Positions 20,805-32,639 of a DNA stretch of 64,000 bases are shown here, one piece after another; positions within the stretch are counted from its first letter, which is position 1; each line of letters begins with the position of its first letter. This DNA comes from Bostrychus sinensis. Lineage: Eukaryota > Chordata > Actinopteri > Gobiiformes > Eleotridae. The stretch spans positions 2,937,407-3,001,406 of the forward strand of contig CM036247.1 in the NCBI GenBank assembly GCA_020698575.1. The letters are read 5' to 3'. The translations under genes were made by a program, and so were the position numbers. The notes under the pieces are model-generated. The model had not been told where the DNA came from. It made no database searches and was given only the letters and a program-made list of their open reading frames with translations.

Positions 20805-21960
20805 TTACTGTCATCATATTTTAGACCACTTTTAGTCCTGGTTAAGCCGGACTTTTTCCTGTGTTTGTCCACAAGTTTATAGCCAGTTTAAGTTCTACTT
20901 TTGTTCTAGTTTTAACCTCAGTTTGTTCAGGGTTTTGACTTTTTTAGTCGTCCTGGTTTAGTCCTGGTTTTATTCCTAGGTTGGTCCATTATTCCTGGTT
21001 TTGTTTCTGTCAAGGATCTTTGTCATATGAACCTAGGTTTACTCAGAGCCTTGGTTTAGACTCGCTTTTGTCCTTGTTCAGCCCTGGATTTAGTCCTTGT
21101 TTGACTCCTGTTAGACCTGATTTAGATTTGGATTTAGAGCTGATTTTAGCCCACTATAATCCTGGTTTTATCCCGTTTAAGGTCTTTTATTTAGTCCTAG
21201 GCTACACTGTAAAAAATATCTGTAGATTTCATGGTAAAAATCTGTAAAATCTCAACAGTAAAAGACTGTAGTTGATATATCGGTAAAATACTGTTTTGGT
21301 TACGGTAATTAACTGTAATATTAAAAATAAGGCAAAATTGTATTTTTTAGTTTTATTTTTTGTAATGTATACAGTATAGCACTGTTAAAAAAATCGAGTC
21401 CTGTGTTTATTACAGTGTAACACCTTTTCAAAAGATAATAACTTTAAATTTTACAGTAAATGTTGATTAAAAGTTAAGTCACAAACTAAAATATACATTA
21501 ACCTATTTTTTTGAAAGATAATAACTTTATTTTGCTGTAAATAATAATAAAAACTCAAGTCAAAACTGTAAAAACAACATTTGTGATAAAATTATACTGT
21601 AAAATGAAATACAGGCCTCTTGTAGTTTTTACGGTAGAATTCTGGCAACCACAGCTGCCAATTTTTTACCCTAAAATTTACAGATTTTTTTTTACAGTGT
21701 AACATTGTTTAAGACCCTTTTTGCCCCACTTTTATTTTTGATTTCCTCCAAATTTTTGTCCTTGGTCCACCCTGGTTTAGACTGGATTTATACTTTATTT
21801 TAACCCACTTTAATTCTAGTTTTATCCTGGTCAAGGTCTTTGATTTAGTCTTAGTTTGACACCATTTAAGATCCTTTTTGCCCCACTCTTATTCTGGATT
21901 TTCTTCCAGTTTTAGCCCTGGTTCAGACATGTGGTTGTTTAGAAGGGTATTGGGTTAAAG
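20805..21960. repeat. Degenerate 'tttagtcctggtt' tandem repeat, split by a MITE
   Basis: Between 20805 and 21202, and again from 21702 to 21960, variants of 'gttttagtcctggttt' recur every 15-30 bases. This is an old, diverged satellite-like array. The two halves flank the MITE at 21205-21699. Confidence 0.6.
21205..21699. mobile_element. MITE with CACTGTAAAAAA inverted ends
   Basis: CACTGTAAAAAA at the left and TTTTTTTTTACAGTG at the right are flanked by TA on both sides. The AT-rich interior repeats 'gtaaaat' words and has no coding capacity. Such elements are common in fish genomes. Confidence 0.85.
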
Positions 21961-22308
21961 GTAGTCCTGGGCTGAATCCAAATTCCTTAAACTGTACCTC
22001 CTGCCTCCTGCTCCTTAACTTCTGAGAGCTCCTGAGGGCCACAGTAAGACTCCTACTGCAGTGAGGACAGGAGCCTCAGCGGTGTTTGGAGGATCTGACG
22101 TCCTAACCCAGCAGCGGAAACAACGAGGGAAGTCACATGACCTACAGCTGTTTAATAAAAACTACAACACCCAGAAAATGGACTACAAGAAGCGCACCTT
22201 ATCCTCCACTGCAGCGCTAATGTTAATGATCTTTTTAACATTACAATGTACAGAAATAACCTGCTCTGTTTAACAAAGAGCTCTGCACTAACTCCACAGA
22301 CTCTACAA
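21961..22308. other. Single-copy-looking spacer
   Basis: No gene or repeat recognised. It ends in 'ctctacaa', the possible left target duplication of the next element. Confidence 0.4.
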
Positions 22309-23924
22309 CAGAGGTCGTTTATAGGTGGACCCAGATGCCCTCCCATCCCGACCCGAACCTCTGTCCCACTCCGCGGACCCGAACCCGTTCAGCCTCTCTC
22401 AGAGCGCGTCAACAGCATCGTATCCTGCTGCTTTAAAACTTTAACATGAACAGTGCGGGGTGTTTTCTGTTACTGTCCAACAAAATGAGAGGAGGAGGTC
22501 CAGACTGAGTGCGGAGGGACAGGACTGTTCCCTTTACAACAGACTTAAGTTTTGTTTTTACAGAGCAGCGAGAGAGTCCTTCTGTCCCACAGCTCACCCC
22601 TCTCCTCTCGGTGTCCCTCTGTCCCACAGCTCACCCCTCTCCTCTCGGTGTCCTTCTGTCCCACAGCTCACCCCTCTCCTCTCGGTGTCCCTCTGTCCCA
22701 CAGCTCACCCCTCTCCTCTCGGTGTCCCTCTGTCCCACAGCTCACCCCTCTCCTCTCGGTGTCCCTCTGTCCCACAGCTCACCCCTCTCCTCTCGGTGTC
22801 CCTCTGTCCCACAGCTCACCCCTCTCCTCTCGGTGTCTCTCTGTCCCACAGCTCACCCCTCTCCTCTCGGTGTCCCTCTGTCCCACAGCTCACCCCTCTC
22901 CTCTCGGTGTCTGTCCCTCTGTCCCACAGCTCACCCCTCTCCTCTCGGTGTCCCTCTGTCCCACAGCTCACCCCTCTCCTCTCAGTGTCCCTCTGTCCCA
23001 CAGCTCACCCCTCTCCTCTCGGTGTCCCTCTGTCCCACAGCTCACCCCTCTCCTCTCGGTGTCTCTCTGTCCCACAGCTCACCCCTCTCCTCTCGGTGTC
23101 TCTCTGTCCCACAGCTCACCCCTCTCCTCTCGGTGTCTCTCTGTCCCACAGCTCACCCCTCTCCTCTCGGTGTCCCTCTGTCCCACAGCTCACCCCTCTC
23201 CTCTCGGTGTCCCTCTGTCCCACAGCTCACCCCTCTCCTCTCGGTGTCCCTCTGTCCCACAGCTCACCCCTCTCCTCTCGGTGTCTCTGTCCCACAGCTC
23301 ACCCCTCTCCTCTCGGTGTCTCTCTGTCCCACAGCTCACCCCTCTCCTCTCGGTGTCTGTCCCTCTGTCCCACAGAGGACAGAGCTGCCTCATATTCACC
23401 AGAGAATTAAGAGGAAACCTGTGTTTTGAGGCGCAGTACGTTCCACTTTAGTTTTAATGGGTGAATCGTCTCCTGCGTAAAAGCAGACAGAAAATCTTGC
23501 GTGTGACGCTATCAACCAATCAGATCTGAGGATTTGGAAACATATGGAGCGGTGACTGTGAGACAGACAGCGGAGAAATGAGAGAGACAGATGTAGAAAG
23601 GAACAGAGGTCAGCTCTAAACTCTTGTGTCTCCTGTGTTCTGAGCCAAGGACCATTATAAAAGCATTTTGTTTGATTTTTTAACTGTATTTGATTAACAT
23701 AAGAAAAAAAAAACCTTTTTTAATTTATTATTTGATATCCCCAAGTTTGTTTTAAACTAATGCTTGTTAGCAAAATGCTATTGCCATAATGTAGACACTG
23801 CTGTAACTACAATGATTTTATTTATTTATTTTTGAGGTACAAATCAACATTGTGATGCTCCGGACCTTTGCGCGAGAAAATTTTCACCAATTGTACCTCG
23901 GTGAATTTTAATTGGTGACCCCTG
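22309..23924. mobile_element. hAT-like non-autonomous element containing a minisatellite
   Basis: The left end CAGAGGTCG and the right end (inverted) CAGGGGTCACC are hAT-like. They are flanked by ctctacaa and ctctagaa, an imperfect (7/8) 8-bp target duplication of the hAT-preferred TCTAGA type. Much of it (22309 to about 23593) recurs at 45697-47233. The interior carries the 37-bp array and no transposase. Confidence 0.55.
22578..23375. repeat. 37-bp polypyrimidine minisatellite, ~21 units
   Basis: The unit includes ctctgtcccacagctcaccc followed by ctctcctctcggtgt, 37 bp, with occasional 4-bp expansions ('tgtc'). Because 37 is not a multiple of 3 and the unit lacks stops, all three plus-strand frames stay open (22460-23451). 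These frames are artefacts, not genes. Confidence 0.97.
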
Positions 23925-24458
23925 CTCTAGAATCATCTGTGACTCACACAAACTCAGGTTTAAACCTGAAACTCTGCTGTAATCCACACAGAACAGGCTG
24001 TGGGAAATATTCTCTGAGACTCAGCGACAGCAGCTCTGCGCTCTGCTCTGGAGTCAGCAGCATTAACACAGCCACACTGAACACTGCTGTGCATTTATGC
24101 TAATGAGCCACGCGGTTTTTAAGTTTTGTTTTTTCTAAAATGTAAACAAAAGTGCTCAGAGCAGCTCCAGCTCACAGCGGTGCACAATAATCATTTATCA
24201 GGAGTCAGACTCAGACTCTGTGGAGGCTCCAAGTCTTTTATAAAGTCAGGTTTATTCAGATCATTTTATGGAATAAAGTCTGAGGCAGTGACTTCTAACT
24301 CATCCCAAACTCATCACACAGAGATCAGCCTCACTCACCCGAAACACGCTCCTCACTGTTGATAAGGAACCTGTGGAGCTTCCTATGCTAAAGGAGCTAT
24401 TTAAGGAAGCAATGAAGCTCCTTTCCCTAACTCCTTCCTTACTGAGAAAACAATCCAG
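23925..24458. other. No gene recognised
   Basis: Two short frames (23912-24103, 24126-24362) show no motif and no supporting splice structure. Confidence 0.4.
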
Positions 24459-25755
24459 ACAGTTCTTATCATGGAGGACAGTTCTTATCATGGAGGACAG
24501 TTCTTATCATGGAGGACAGTTCTTATCATGGAGGACAGTTCTTATCATGGAGGACAGTTCTTATCATGGAGGACAGTTCTTATCATGGAGGACAGTTCTT
24601 ATCATGGAGGACAGTTTTTATCATGGAGGACAGTTCTTATCATGGAGGACAGTTCTCATCATGGAGGACAGTTCTTATCATGGAGGACAGTTCTCATCAT
24701 GGAGGACAGTTCTTATCATGGAGGACAGTTTTTATCATGGAGGACAGTTCTTATCATGGAGGACAGTTCTCATCATGGAGGACAGTTCTCATCATGGAGG
24801 ACAGTTCTTATCATGGAGGACAGTTCTTATCATGGAGGACAGTTCTTATCATGGAGGACAGTTCTTATCATGGAGGACAGTTCTTATCATGGAGGACAGT
24901 TCTTATCATGGAGGACAGTTCTTATCATGGAGGACAGTTCTTATCATGGAGGACAGTTTTTATCATGGAGGACAGTTCTTATCATGGAGGACAGTTCTCA
25001 TCATGGAGGACAGTTCTTATCATGGAGGACAGTTCTCATCATGGAGGACAGTTCTTATCATGGAGGACAGTTTTTATCATGGAGGACAGTTCTTATCATG
25101 GAGGACAGTTCTCATCATGGAGGACAGTTCTCATCATGGAGGACAGTTCTTATCATGGAGGACAGTTCTTATCATGGAGGACAGTTTTTATCATGGAGGA
25201 CAGTTCTTATCATGGAGGACAGTTCTTATCATGGAGGACAGTTCTTATCATGGAGGACAGTTCTCATCATGGAGGACAGTTCTCATCATGGAGGACAGTT
25301 CTTATCATGGAGGACAGTTCTCATCATGGAGGACAGTTCTCATCATGGAGGACAGTTCTCATCATGGAGGACAGTTCTTATCATGGAGGACAGTTCTTAT
25401 CATGGAGGACAGTTTTTATCATGGAGGACAGTTCTCATCATGGAGGACAGTTCTTATCATGGAGGACAGTTCTCATCATGGAGGACAGTTCTTATCATGG
25501 AGGACAGTTCTCATCATGGAGGACAGTTCTCATCATGGAGGACAGTTCTTATCATGGAGGACAGTTCTTATCATGGAGGACAGTTCTCATCATGGAGGAC
25601 AGTTCTCATCATGGAGGACAGTTCTTATCATGGAGGACAGTTCTTATCATGGAGGACAGTTCTCATCATGGAGGACAGTTCTTATCATGGAGGACAGTTC
25701 TCATCATGGAGGACAGTTCTTATCATGGAGGACAGTTCTTATCATGGAGGACAGT
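24459..25755. repeat. 19-bp minisatellite, ~68 units
   Basis: The unit is gttcttatcatggaggaca. The main variants change the centre to 'ctcatc' or 'tttatc'; otherwise the array is nearly uniform over 1.3 kb. All three plus-strand frames are open and encode the same 19-residue repeat (MEDSSYHGGQFLSWRTVLI, phase-rotated). That is the automatic result of a 19-bp unit without stops and is not evidence of a protein. Confidence 0.98.
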
Positions 25756-27664
25756 AGCATACATCGTTGGAGCTGAAGGAGCCAGGAAGTTCCTTGACAT
25801 TTAGGGCTTTTCGGATTCAACTCTGGGCCCTCTCTCTCCTCTGTCTCCCTTTGTCACTGCAGCTCACACAGCTCACAGTTACTCATGCACACAGCTATAT
25901 TTGTAAGATTATGCACTTGTAAACATTTAATTCAATTTTATTCAATTAAAAACAGTGTATTAGTCCCCGAGGGGCGATTCATAAAACAGGACAGTTACAG
26001 AAAATCTGCTTTAATCTTCACAAAAACTGTCGTAGATTCAGGAAATACATAAAAAGTCCAATATAAATGAGTTTCCTCACGAGTCCTTAAATAATGTAAA
26101 TATTTATATATATTTATAAGGATTTGATGGTTCCACAGAATTCATTAGAGTTATTCCTGAACATGACAATAACTATTAATAATGAAGAAACAACAAAAAG
26201 CATGAGTATGTTTAACAGTAAAGGAAAAACAGATTTTATCATGAGCAAAGTGACGAGAGCAGAACAAGTTTAGAGTCTGACTGTGATCTGAGAAAAGCCT
26301 GTACACAAACACATGTTGTCTATCAGCGACACACAAGAGCCCTCAGTAACACACTCTTTCATTTGACATTAAGTTTAATAAAGCAGTATGATAAAATAAT
26401 AATAATAAAGTTATTAGATGAGAGAATAACAGGCAGGAGCATAAGATTTGATATAAGCTTTATTCTTCATTATACAGAGAAGTGAAAGCAGAAACATTAT
26501 CAGTGTATTCACAAAATAAGGCCGAGATATTAAAACATGTCACATTGTTTCACTTTGTAAAACAGATTTCAGAAAGTGTCTGGGACCTGCCCCTCCCTCA
26601 ATAATAACACTGTACACACAGGAATAAAGAAAACATTTAAATATGACTTTAAACTAACAGCACTTTACAAAATACAACACAAGTCTTCATTTGCACTTGA
26701 AATATAACACATGCATTATGAACATAATACGGCGTATTCTGGTGTTTTATGGCAAAAGCAGCAACAGTTCATTAGCTCCGTGTTTGTTTAGGACACAGGT
26801 CAGCGGCTCTGCTTCATTTCTCTGATTGGTTTCTCCTCCTGTGATTGTTCTGTCCAGAAATGAAACTCAAGAGAAGGGAGCAGACTCACTGCTAACGGGA
26901 CAAAAGTTGGGCTACGACTTTGTCAAATTTAAAAACTAAAAAGAACAGACAGACTTCAGATATTATTAAAATAAAAGTTTGAAACAGACGCTTACTGTCG
27001 ACCTACTGCACAGCCCACTGATGACAGGAGTTTTATATTTACATAAAAGAAAAACTTGTTGTCCCACACAAACAGGACATGTTTCCTGAGTAAATGCTGT
27101 TGTGTTGTATGAGATCTAACTTTTGTTTATGACACTGGCATCTATTTGTGCAGTGCTAACTAAACAAGTGTGTACCCAGGTTTTAAAGTGTGTCCGTGTA
27201 GACCTTTACATGCAGAGACACTTCAGAGCGGTTTCTGAAACTCTGATCTGAACTGCTGTCCCGCTGCAGAGACGTCTGTCCTGTGGGACGTCTCACGAGC
27301 TTCAGTTCAAAAACCTGCAGAGACACAAGAGGACGATCTGTACATGAGCCAGTTTCTACAGAGTCTGAATGTGATTAAAGAGTCAGTCAGAAGTAATGAA
27401 GCTGAAGAGGAAGTTCACATCACCTGTCTGCCTCTCTCAGCCAATCACATTCTGCCTCCTCCATCCCTCAGCCAATAACCACTGTGCTGCAGCAGAACCA
27501 CCTCTGTGTCCTCCATCAGCGCTTCAGCAGCAGATGTCCAGGCTGAGGAGCAGAGGATTCACTGTGGACTCCTCTGAAGGGAACAGAGGAGGAGGAGAAA
27601 GGCCTCTTATCTCTCACCGTCAGCAGGTCTCCTCTGAGTTTGCTTCTTCTTGTAGCTTCCTTGC
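25756..27664. other. Non-coding region with dispersed repeats
   Basis: A LINE-tail-like phrase ('attcaattttattcaatt', 'gtccccgaggggc') is at 25927-25980. The segment 26210-26345 recurs at about 60385-60505. Frame 27396-27704 has no recognisable motif. I see no gene. Confidence 0.5.
26210..26345 (+). repeat. Dispersed repeat shared with 60385-60505
   Basis: Nearly identical over about 115 bp in the same orientation (agagcagaacaagtttagag...cagcgacacacaagagccct). Different sequence surrounds the two copies. Confidence 0.8.
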
Positions 27665-28488
27665 AGAGGTGGGACCAAGTCGTCGTTTTGCGAGTCACAA
27701 GTAAGTCTCAGGTCTTTGGCCTCAGGTCCGAGTCGAGTCCCGAGTCAGTGCCTCACGAGTCCAGGTCGAGTACAAAGCGAGTGCAGAAAGCTCCAGTTGG
27801 TGTTCAGTTTTCACTCTTTACTGTGTGGGGCAGAGGGAGCTCACTGTGCACAGGTAAAGATCTCCTCTGTGTAGTCACTGAAATAAAGTCTCTGTCAGAC
27901 TTCTGCACATGTTCGCCTTTAGACCTCTGTGGCACAGGGTTATTTATTATTTTTACTCTGAAATGTCTGCGAGTTCTCGTCAGCAGAGCGTTAATTAGAC
28001 GCTGGTATGCTTGATGTCATAACAGCTGTAAAACTTTTATGTAGATCATCAGACGCCTCATTCAGGTTCAGTGTGAACGCAGCAAAACGCTTCATATCTC
28101 TGTGATTTCAGATCTATCCATACAAAACAAAGATTGGCTTAAAGCTTAAACTCTCCTCTGTCAGTATGAAAAGCTCATGTGCTGCTACAATACTCTCTGA
28201 AATGTGGTTAGAAAACACGCACAGGTAACGTGCACAGAGAGAGAGAGGAGTTTAATTAATGGCTTCTCGCACACTTATCAAAAATCAGACTTTTATTTCT
28301 TTGAGAAGCATCGAGTCTTCTCAGGTCACAGCGCTCGAGTCCAAGTCAAGTCCCAAGTCATTGGTGTCCAAGTCCAAGTCCAGTCACAAGTCTTAGTCCA
28401 GTTCATCAAGTCAGGTCTAAAATCATCAAATTAGTGACTGGAGTCTGACTCGAGTCCAAGTCATGACTTTCAAGTCCACTCCTCTGAG
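27665..28488. mobile_element. AGTC-rich MITE-like element
   Basis: It starts cagaggtgggaccaagtc and ends, inverted, in a related phrase (cagaggagtggacttg). Both flanks are filled with direct 'caagtc/gagtc' words. It is a familiar style of non-autonomous fish DNA repeat, possibly hAT. The frame at 27640-28014 is incidental. Confidence 0.5.
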
Positions 28489-28622
28489 TCCTTGCAGAAA
28501 CAGATTTAAGAGATCCATTAGTTACAAGCTTCACCTGAATGAACCACATTTGAACACTGAGCAAATATTTAAATATTTACTTTTCTTCTTCTGAGAAGAA
28601 AGTCATAAGCAGATCCATGGAC

Positions 28623-29132
28623 CTGGTGAAGGCCGCTCTGGTCAGTGCAGGTTCTCTGTTCACACTCACACATCTGATGGGACACTCTGGATCAGAGTGA
28701 AGTCTGTCCTGGGTCAAGAAGGAGTGGTCCCTACAAAGAAACAACAATATTAATAAAAAAGTAATGTTGTATGGTTTAGAGACAGAGACTCGGAGGAGCA
28801 GACAGGAGCAGAGCTGCAGATGTTTGTTCTGTTCATGACGAGGATGACAGGGTTAGTTCATGAGTCCATCAGATGATTGTTCAGTGGCTAACCCTGAAGA
28901 GTACACCTTTGTACTTCAGTTCTTCTCAGCTGAGGAACATTAAAACCTCTTGGACAGAATTGTAGCTAATTGTTCCTGATAATGTTGCAGCTCTCTTAGA
29001 CTCATTAGATTCCTGTGAGAAAGATCAGAACTCATCAGAGCATGTACCTGTGTTCAGTGAGGAGAGACAAATCATCTTTAGCAGACCCAGTGTCCACAAG
29101 GGGGCGCTGTCTGTCTTTCATCTTCAGAGTCA
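28623..29132 (-). pseudogene. Two-exon piece of a repeated unknown gene, unit A
   Basis: Exons 29132-29048 (85 nt) and 28730-28623 (108 nt) have AG/GT borders and compatible phases, giving a frame from an ATG in the first exon (MKDRQRPLVDTGSAKDD) into a Cys-containing second exon (SDPECPIRCVSV). A probable 5' untranslated exon ends at 30879 before gtgagac. The third exon seen in units B and C is absent here, because the matching block is not present left of 28540. Confidence 0.3.
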
Positions 29133-29984
29133 CTGCAGAGAAAACACAGAGGGTTGTTCAGCCTCCAAAGTCAAAATAAAAGAATCTGAAACTGGACACA
29201 GAGAGCAGTGACTCAGCTCAGATCAACTCTAACACATCCTCATCCTCACACTTTTATCACAACACTACACAACACGCTTTATAAATCTAAAACACACAAC
29301 TGAAAGACTTTCTCTGTTTGGTGTAAACTCTGTCCACCACAATACTGCAGACTCTGACTAAAGTCCACCTGAGACACATGGGACACAATATAACACCAAG
29401 AAATCTGAATATGAAGACACAGAGACAGAATCAGCTCTGAGCTACAACTCTCAGAAGCACGTGTTGCAAATAAAAGAAATACAGATATAAAATATATTAT
29501 GTTGCATGTTGTGCAGATTTATTCTCAGTTTGCTGACTCTTGGCTCCAGACTTCAGCTCCAGGTCCAGGAGGAGGTCTGTGCTCCTCTGTGACCTCCTCG
29601 TGGACCTGTCTCCTCTCTCCTTCGTGTCTCTGAACCTAACAGACCTCTGTCTCCTGTGTCGTCCGCTGTGACACTGAGCAGAGACGATGAGCGCCGCATT
29701 GAAGCAGCAGTGTTTGAAAGTGAAAGAAAAGTGCGGCCGTGCGCTGCGTGGGCCGGGCCTCAGAGGAAACCTCACAGTTCCCTGCAGTGCCCTCTGTAGG
29801 CCGCTCATATCTGAGCACAGCTGGAGTTACATTTACATTACATTTGGTGTTTGGTCAGTGAGGACGTCCAGCCCTGGTTACTGAGCCACAAACTTGGTCA
29901 CTGACAAAAAGTCTGTGTTGTCATGGACAAATGCAATTTAATGTGTTAATTTCTTTGTAATTAATTCAGATTAATGCGTTAAAT

Positions 29985-30345
29985 TCCTCCTGCAACGAGA
30001 TCCTTCCCTTGCTTCACTGTCGGGTTTCTCCTCCTTTTAAAAAACTCTGAGTGATGATTGTTTTTACTCAGGTTTGCTGGGTTTAGCCTAATTTAGTGAC
30101 ACATGGCAAAAGTGAGCGAGTGAATCAAGTGAGTGGCAGTAAGACGCTGCAGTGGAAGTACAAGTTTTTCAAAGTAAAACACACGGAAATCACAGTAAAT
30201 TAAAAAATTGTAATAAAACAAAAATTATATATAAATTATATTTAAATTTCCCTCTGCGGCCCAGTAACGAACGACCCATGGCCCAGTTCTGGGCCGCAGC
30301 CCTAAGGTTGTGGATCTTTGATTGAGGCACAAGTCTAAACTAATC
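29985..30345. mobile_element. hAT-derived remnant, unit A
   Basis: It ends in 'gggccgcagccctaaggttgtggatctttgattgaggc', the inverted form of the familiar 'ggtccccaacc...gcgggcc' end of hAT-type repeats. A relic ATG (acatggcaaaagtgagcgag) with immediate stops lies at 30101. Copies are at 40171-40512 and 58745-59084. Confidence 0.5.
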
Positions 30346-31255
30346 TGAGACGAACAGGGCTCCAGCTCAGCTCCAGCACAGGAGCTTCCTCCACACCTGC
30401 AGCCTACACCTAACTACTTTATAGTTTCATAAGGAATTTAATAATATTATAATAATAATTCATAGACAGCAGGTCAGGTGGAAAAGATGAGTTTCCTCCT
30501 GCTCCAAACTCCACAGCTGCAGCTGCGTTACCATGGATACACACAGTGTAGATAAAATAAAGATCTGTTTTGTTTTGTTTTTGTTTTGTTCCTCTGTGTC
30601 TCTGCTGTAACAGTTTACAGAACCAGGAAATTTAAGATAGAAATATTTGTTATTGTTTTATTACTGGGCCTTGTATAAACAGTAAATATCATGTACAGTA
30701 TATGAAGTCTAATGCTCCTCTGCCTCCTCATCCTCATCCCACCTCACCTTTAAAAACTCACTACTGAGGAAATATATCTTTTCTACAGAGCCTCTATTAT
30801 TATATTTACTCTTGTGTGAACTTAATTGACTCTAAAAGTCAAAGTATTCAACTGTGTTAAAGAAGAGGAAAGTCTCACCTGTGTCCAGTAAAAGTCCTCA
30901 GAAGAAACACAAATGTTCTTAAATGTGGAGAGAAAACAGAGAAGTCTCACTCAGGAGAAAATAAAACATCATGAGGAGCTCTCTCTGTGTAATATACAGA
31001 CTGCAGAAGAAACTAAGGGACTTTTCTGGGAGTGGTTTGAAACAGCAACTGCAAGCTCATGATAAAGCAACTGAGGTTTTGGATGAATAAATCCACCACA
31101 AACTGTTTTGCATCATGTGCTAGTTTTTACAAAGCAACCACAGACTGTTCCTCTTCGTGAAAAACAGCAGCAGCAGAGTCACAGGAATGAGCTGCTTTGG
31201 ATCCACAACCTAAGAATCAGAAAGTGTGGCTGTTGTCTGACCACAGCCTGTAAAT

Positions 31256-31385
31256 ACAGAAACACTGTAGTCTCGTGTCCTACCCAAGGGCACAACAGCA
31301 GTATGTGACGCTGGGAGCAGGGATTGAACCAGCAACCTTCAGGTCAGTGAGTGAGCGTCTCCACTGAGCTCCTGTCCCCAGTGAG
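31256..31385 (-). repeat. tRNA-headed SINE, unit A
   Basis: On the minus strand 'gagctcagtgg' (A-box-like) precedes 'ggttcaatccc' (B box) at polymerase-III spacing. It is a SINE head, not a tRNA gene: no cloverleaf acceptor pairing is seen. The copy in unit B is at about 41696-41826. Confidence 0.55.
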
Positions 31386-31828
31386 GACAGAACATAAATC
31401 TGTGGCCTGTCTCTGTAAAGAACCTGAGCAAACTGTTGTTGGGATATGAGCTGCAGAAATAAAACTGGATCACATTAAATTTGTCTCCACTGAACTCACA
31501 ACAAAAGGATTAGTCCACTTTATTCTGACAGAGACCATTAAACCAACAAACACAAGTTTATTTTACATTTTTATAAAAACAGATGTGTCCCAGTTTTTAG
31601 ATTCACAAAGTTCTTCTCAATAAAACCTGACTCTTGTATAAACTGTGAACTGTAGTCTTGACTTAGTTTTTATGTAAAAGAGGAACTCATTTATAGTTTC
31701 AGTGCAGAGTACAGCAGTGATGTATTTGACCTGTTATGTTTATAGTTTAGACTTCATTCAAATCTAATTTAAAAAGAGCTGCATTAAATATCTTCAAATA
31801 TATTATATAATATCCATCCTTCTGTTTT

Positions 31829-31867
31829 CTGGGAGGTGAGAGCGCTAACCACTCTGCCACTGTCCCC
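31829..31867 (-). repeat. SINE head fragment, unit A
   Basis: The minus strand reads 'agtggcagagtggttagcgctctcacctccc', a common fish SINE tRNA-like head. The copy in B is at 42270-42310. Confidence 0.5.
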
Positions 31868-32639
31868 CTCACTTTTAAAGTTGAAATACTGAAATAAATA
31901 GTTTTTCTGTAATATTCAGATTCATTAACTTAGAGCTGTAATAATGATGTTTGTTAGAATTTAAAAAGTCAGATTAATGCTCAATAATTAAATAATAACA
32001 ATGTTTATAAGTCAGTAGTTTTTATTATTGTTGAAGAATGCTTTGACAATAACAGATTAACTGTAAATAACTCTTATTTTATATTTGTGAGTTATTATTT
32101 TATCTTTCTGACACAGCTCTGGGACACTTTACAGAAATATTACAAATAAACAAAAGCTGACACAGCTGAGACATTTGATCAAAAGCAACTTGAGGAAACC
32201 AAGAAAAGAGAAGCTGTGGTTTTAGTCCAGTTTTAGGCACTGCTTTGCTTCAAAAGTTTACAAAACACCAAAATGCTGTCATCAGGGTCACACAATTGCA
32301 CATTTGGACAAGACATAACTAACATTAATATGTTTTCTAAAGTGATATATGAGAGTAAACTTAAATAACATAGGTCTAATAAAAATAGGAAAAATAGCTT
32401 CAGCGCTCCAAAGGTAAAAAACAAAACACTATCATAATATTCAACATACTTTGAACAGGAGATCCTTAAAAAAGTTATTAGCAACAGTCTACTTTATCTG
32501 CACATGTGGTATAAATAATAATGATAATTATTATTATTTGGGTTTCAGTACAAAGGACGTCTTAAATAATTTGGTGCTTGTTACGTTCTACAGAGACAAA
32601 TCAAAACAATGGCAAATAAAGCAGATAAATTCTAAAAAC

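Noticed and set aside
22460..23451. Three overlapping ~300-codon Ser/Pro/Leu-rich frames
   Set aside because: By-product of the 37-bp array lacking stops; the same occurs at 45854-47105.
24373..25804. Three overlapping plus-strand open frames of 428-467 codons
   Set aside because: They arise from a 19-bp repeat without stop codons, which yields the same 19-residue motif in all frames. No upstream coding exon or motif supports a protein.
29497..29808. 103-codon minus-strand frame identical in unit B (39681-39992)
   Set aside because: Identity reflects recent segmental duplication, since flanking non-coding DNA is equally conserved; no recognisable motif.
31256..31385. Possible tRNA gene on minus strand
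   Set aside because: A- and B-box-like words are present but there is no acceptor-stem pairing, and it is repeated with the unit; this is a SINE head.
32233..32484. Hydrophobic minus-strand frame repeated at 42662-42925
   Set aside because: AT-rich composition mimics membrane segments; the two copies differ by substitutions without coding constraint and have no splice or start context.
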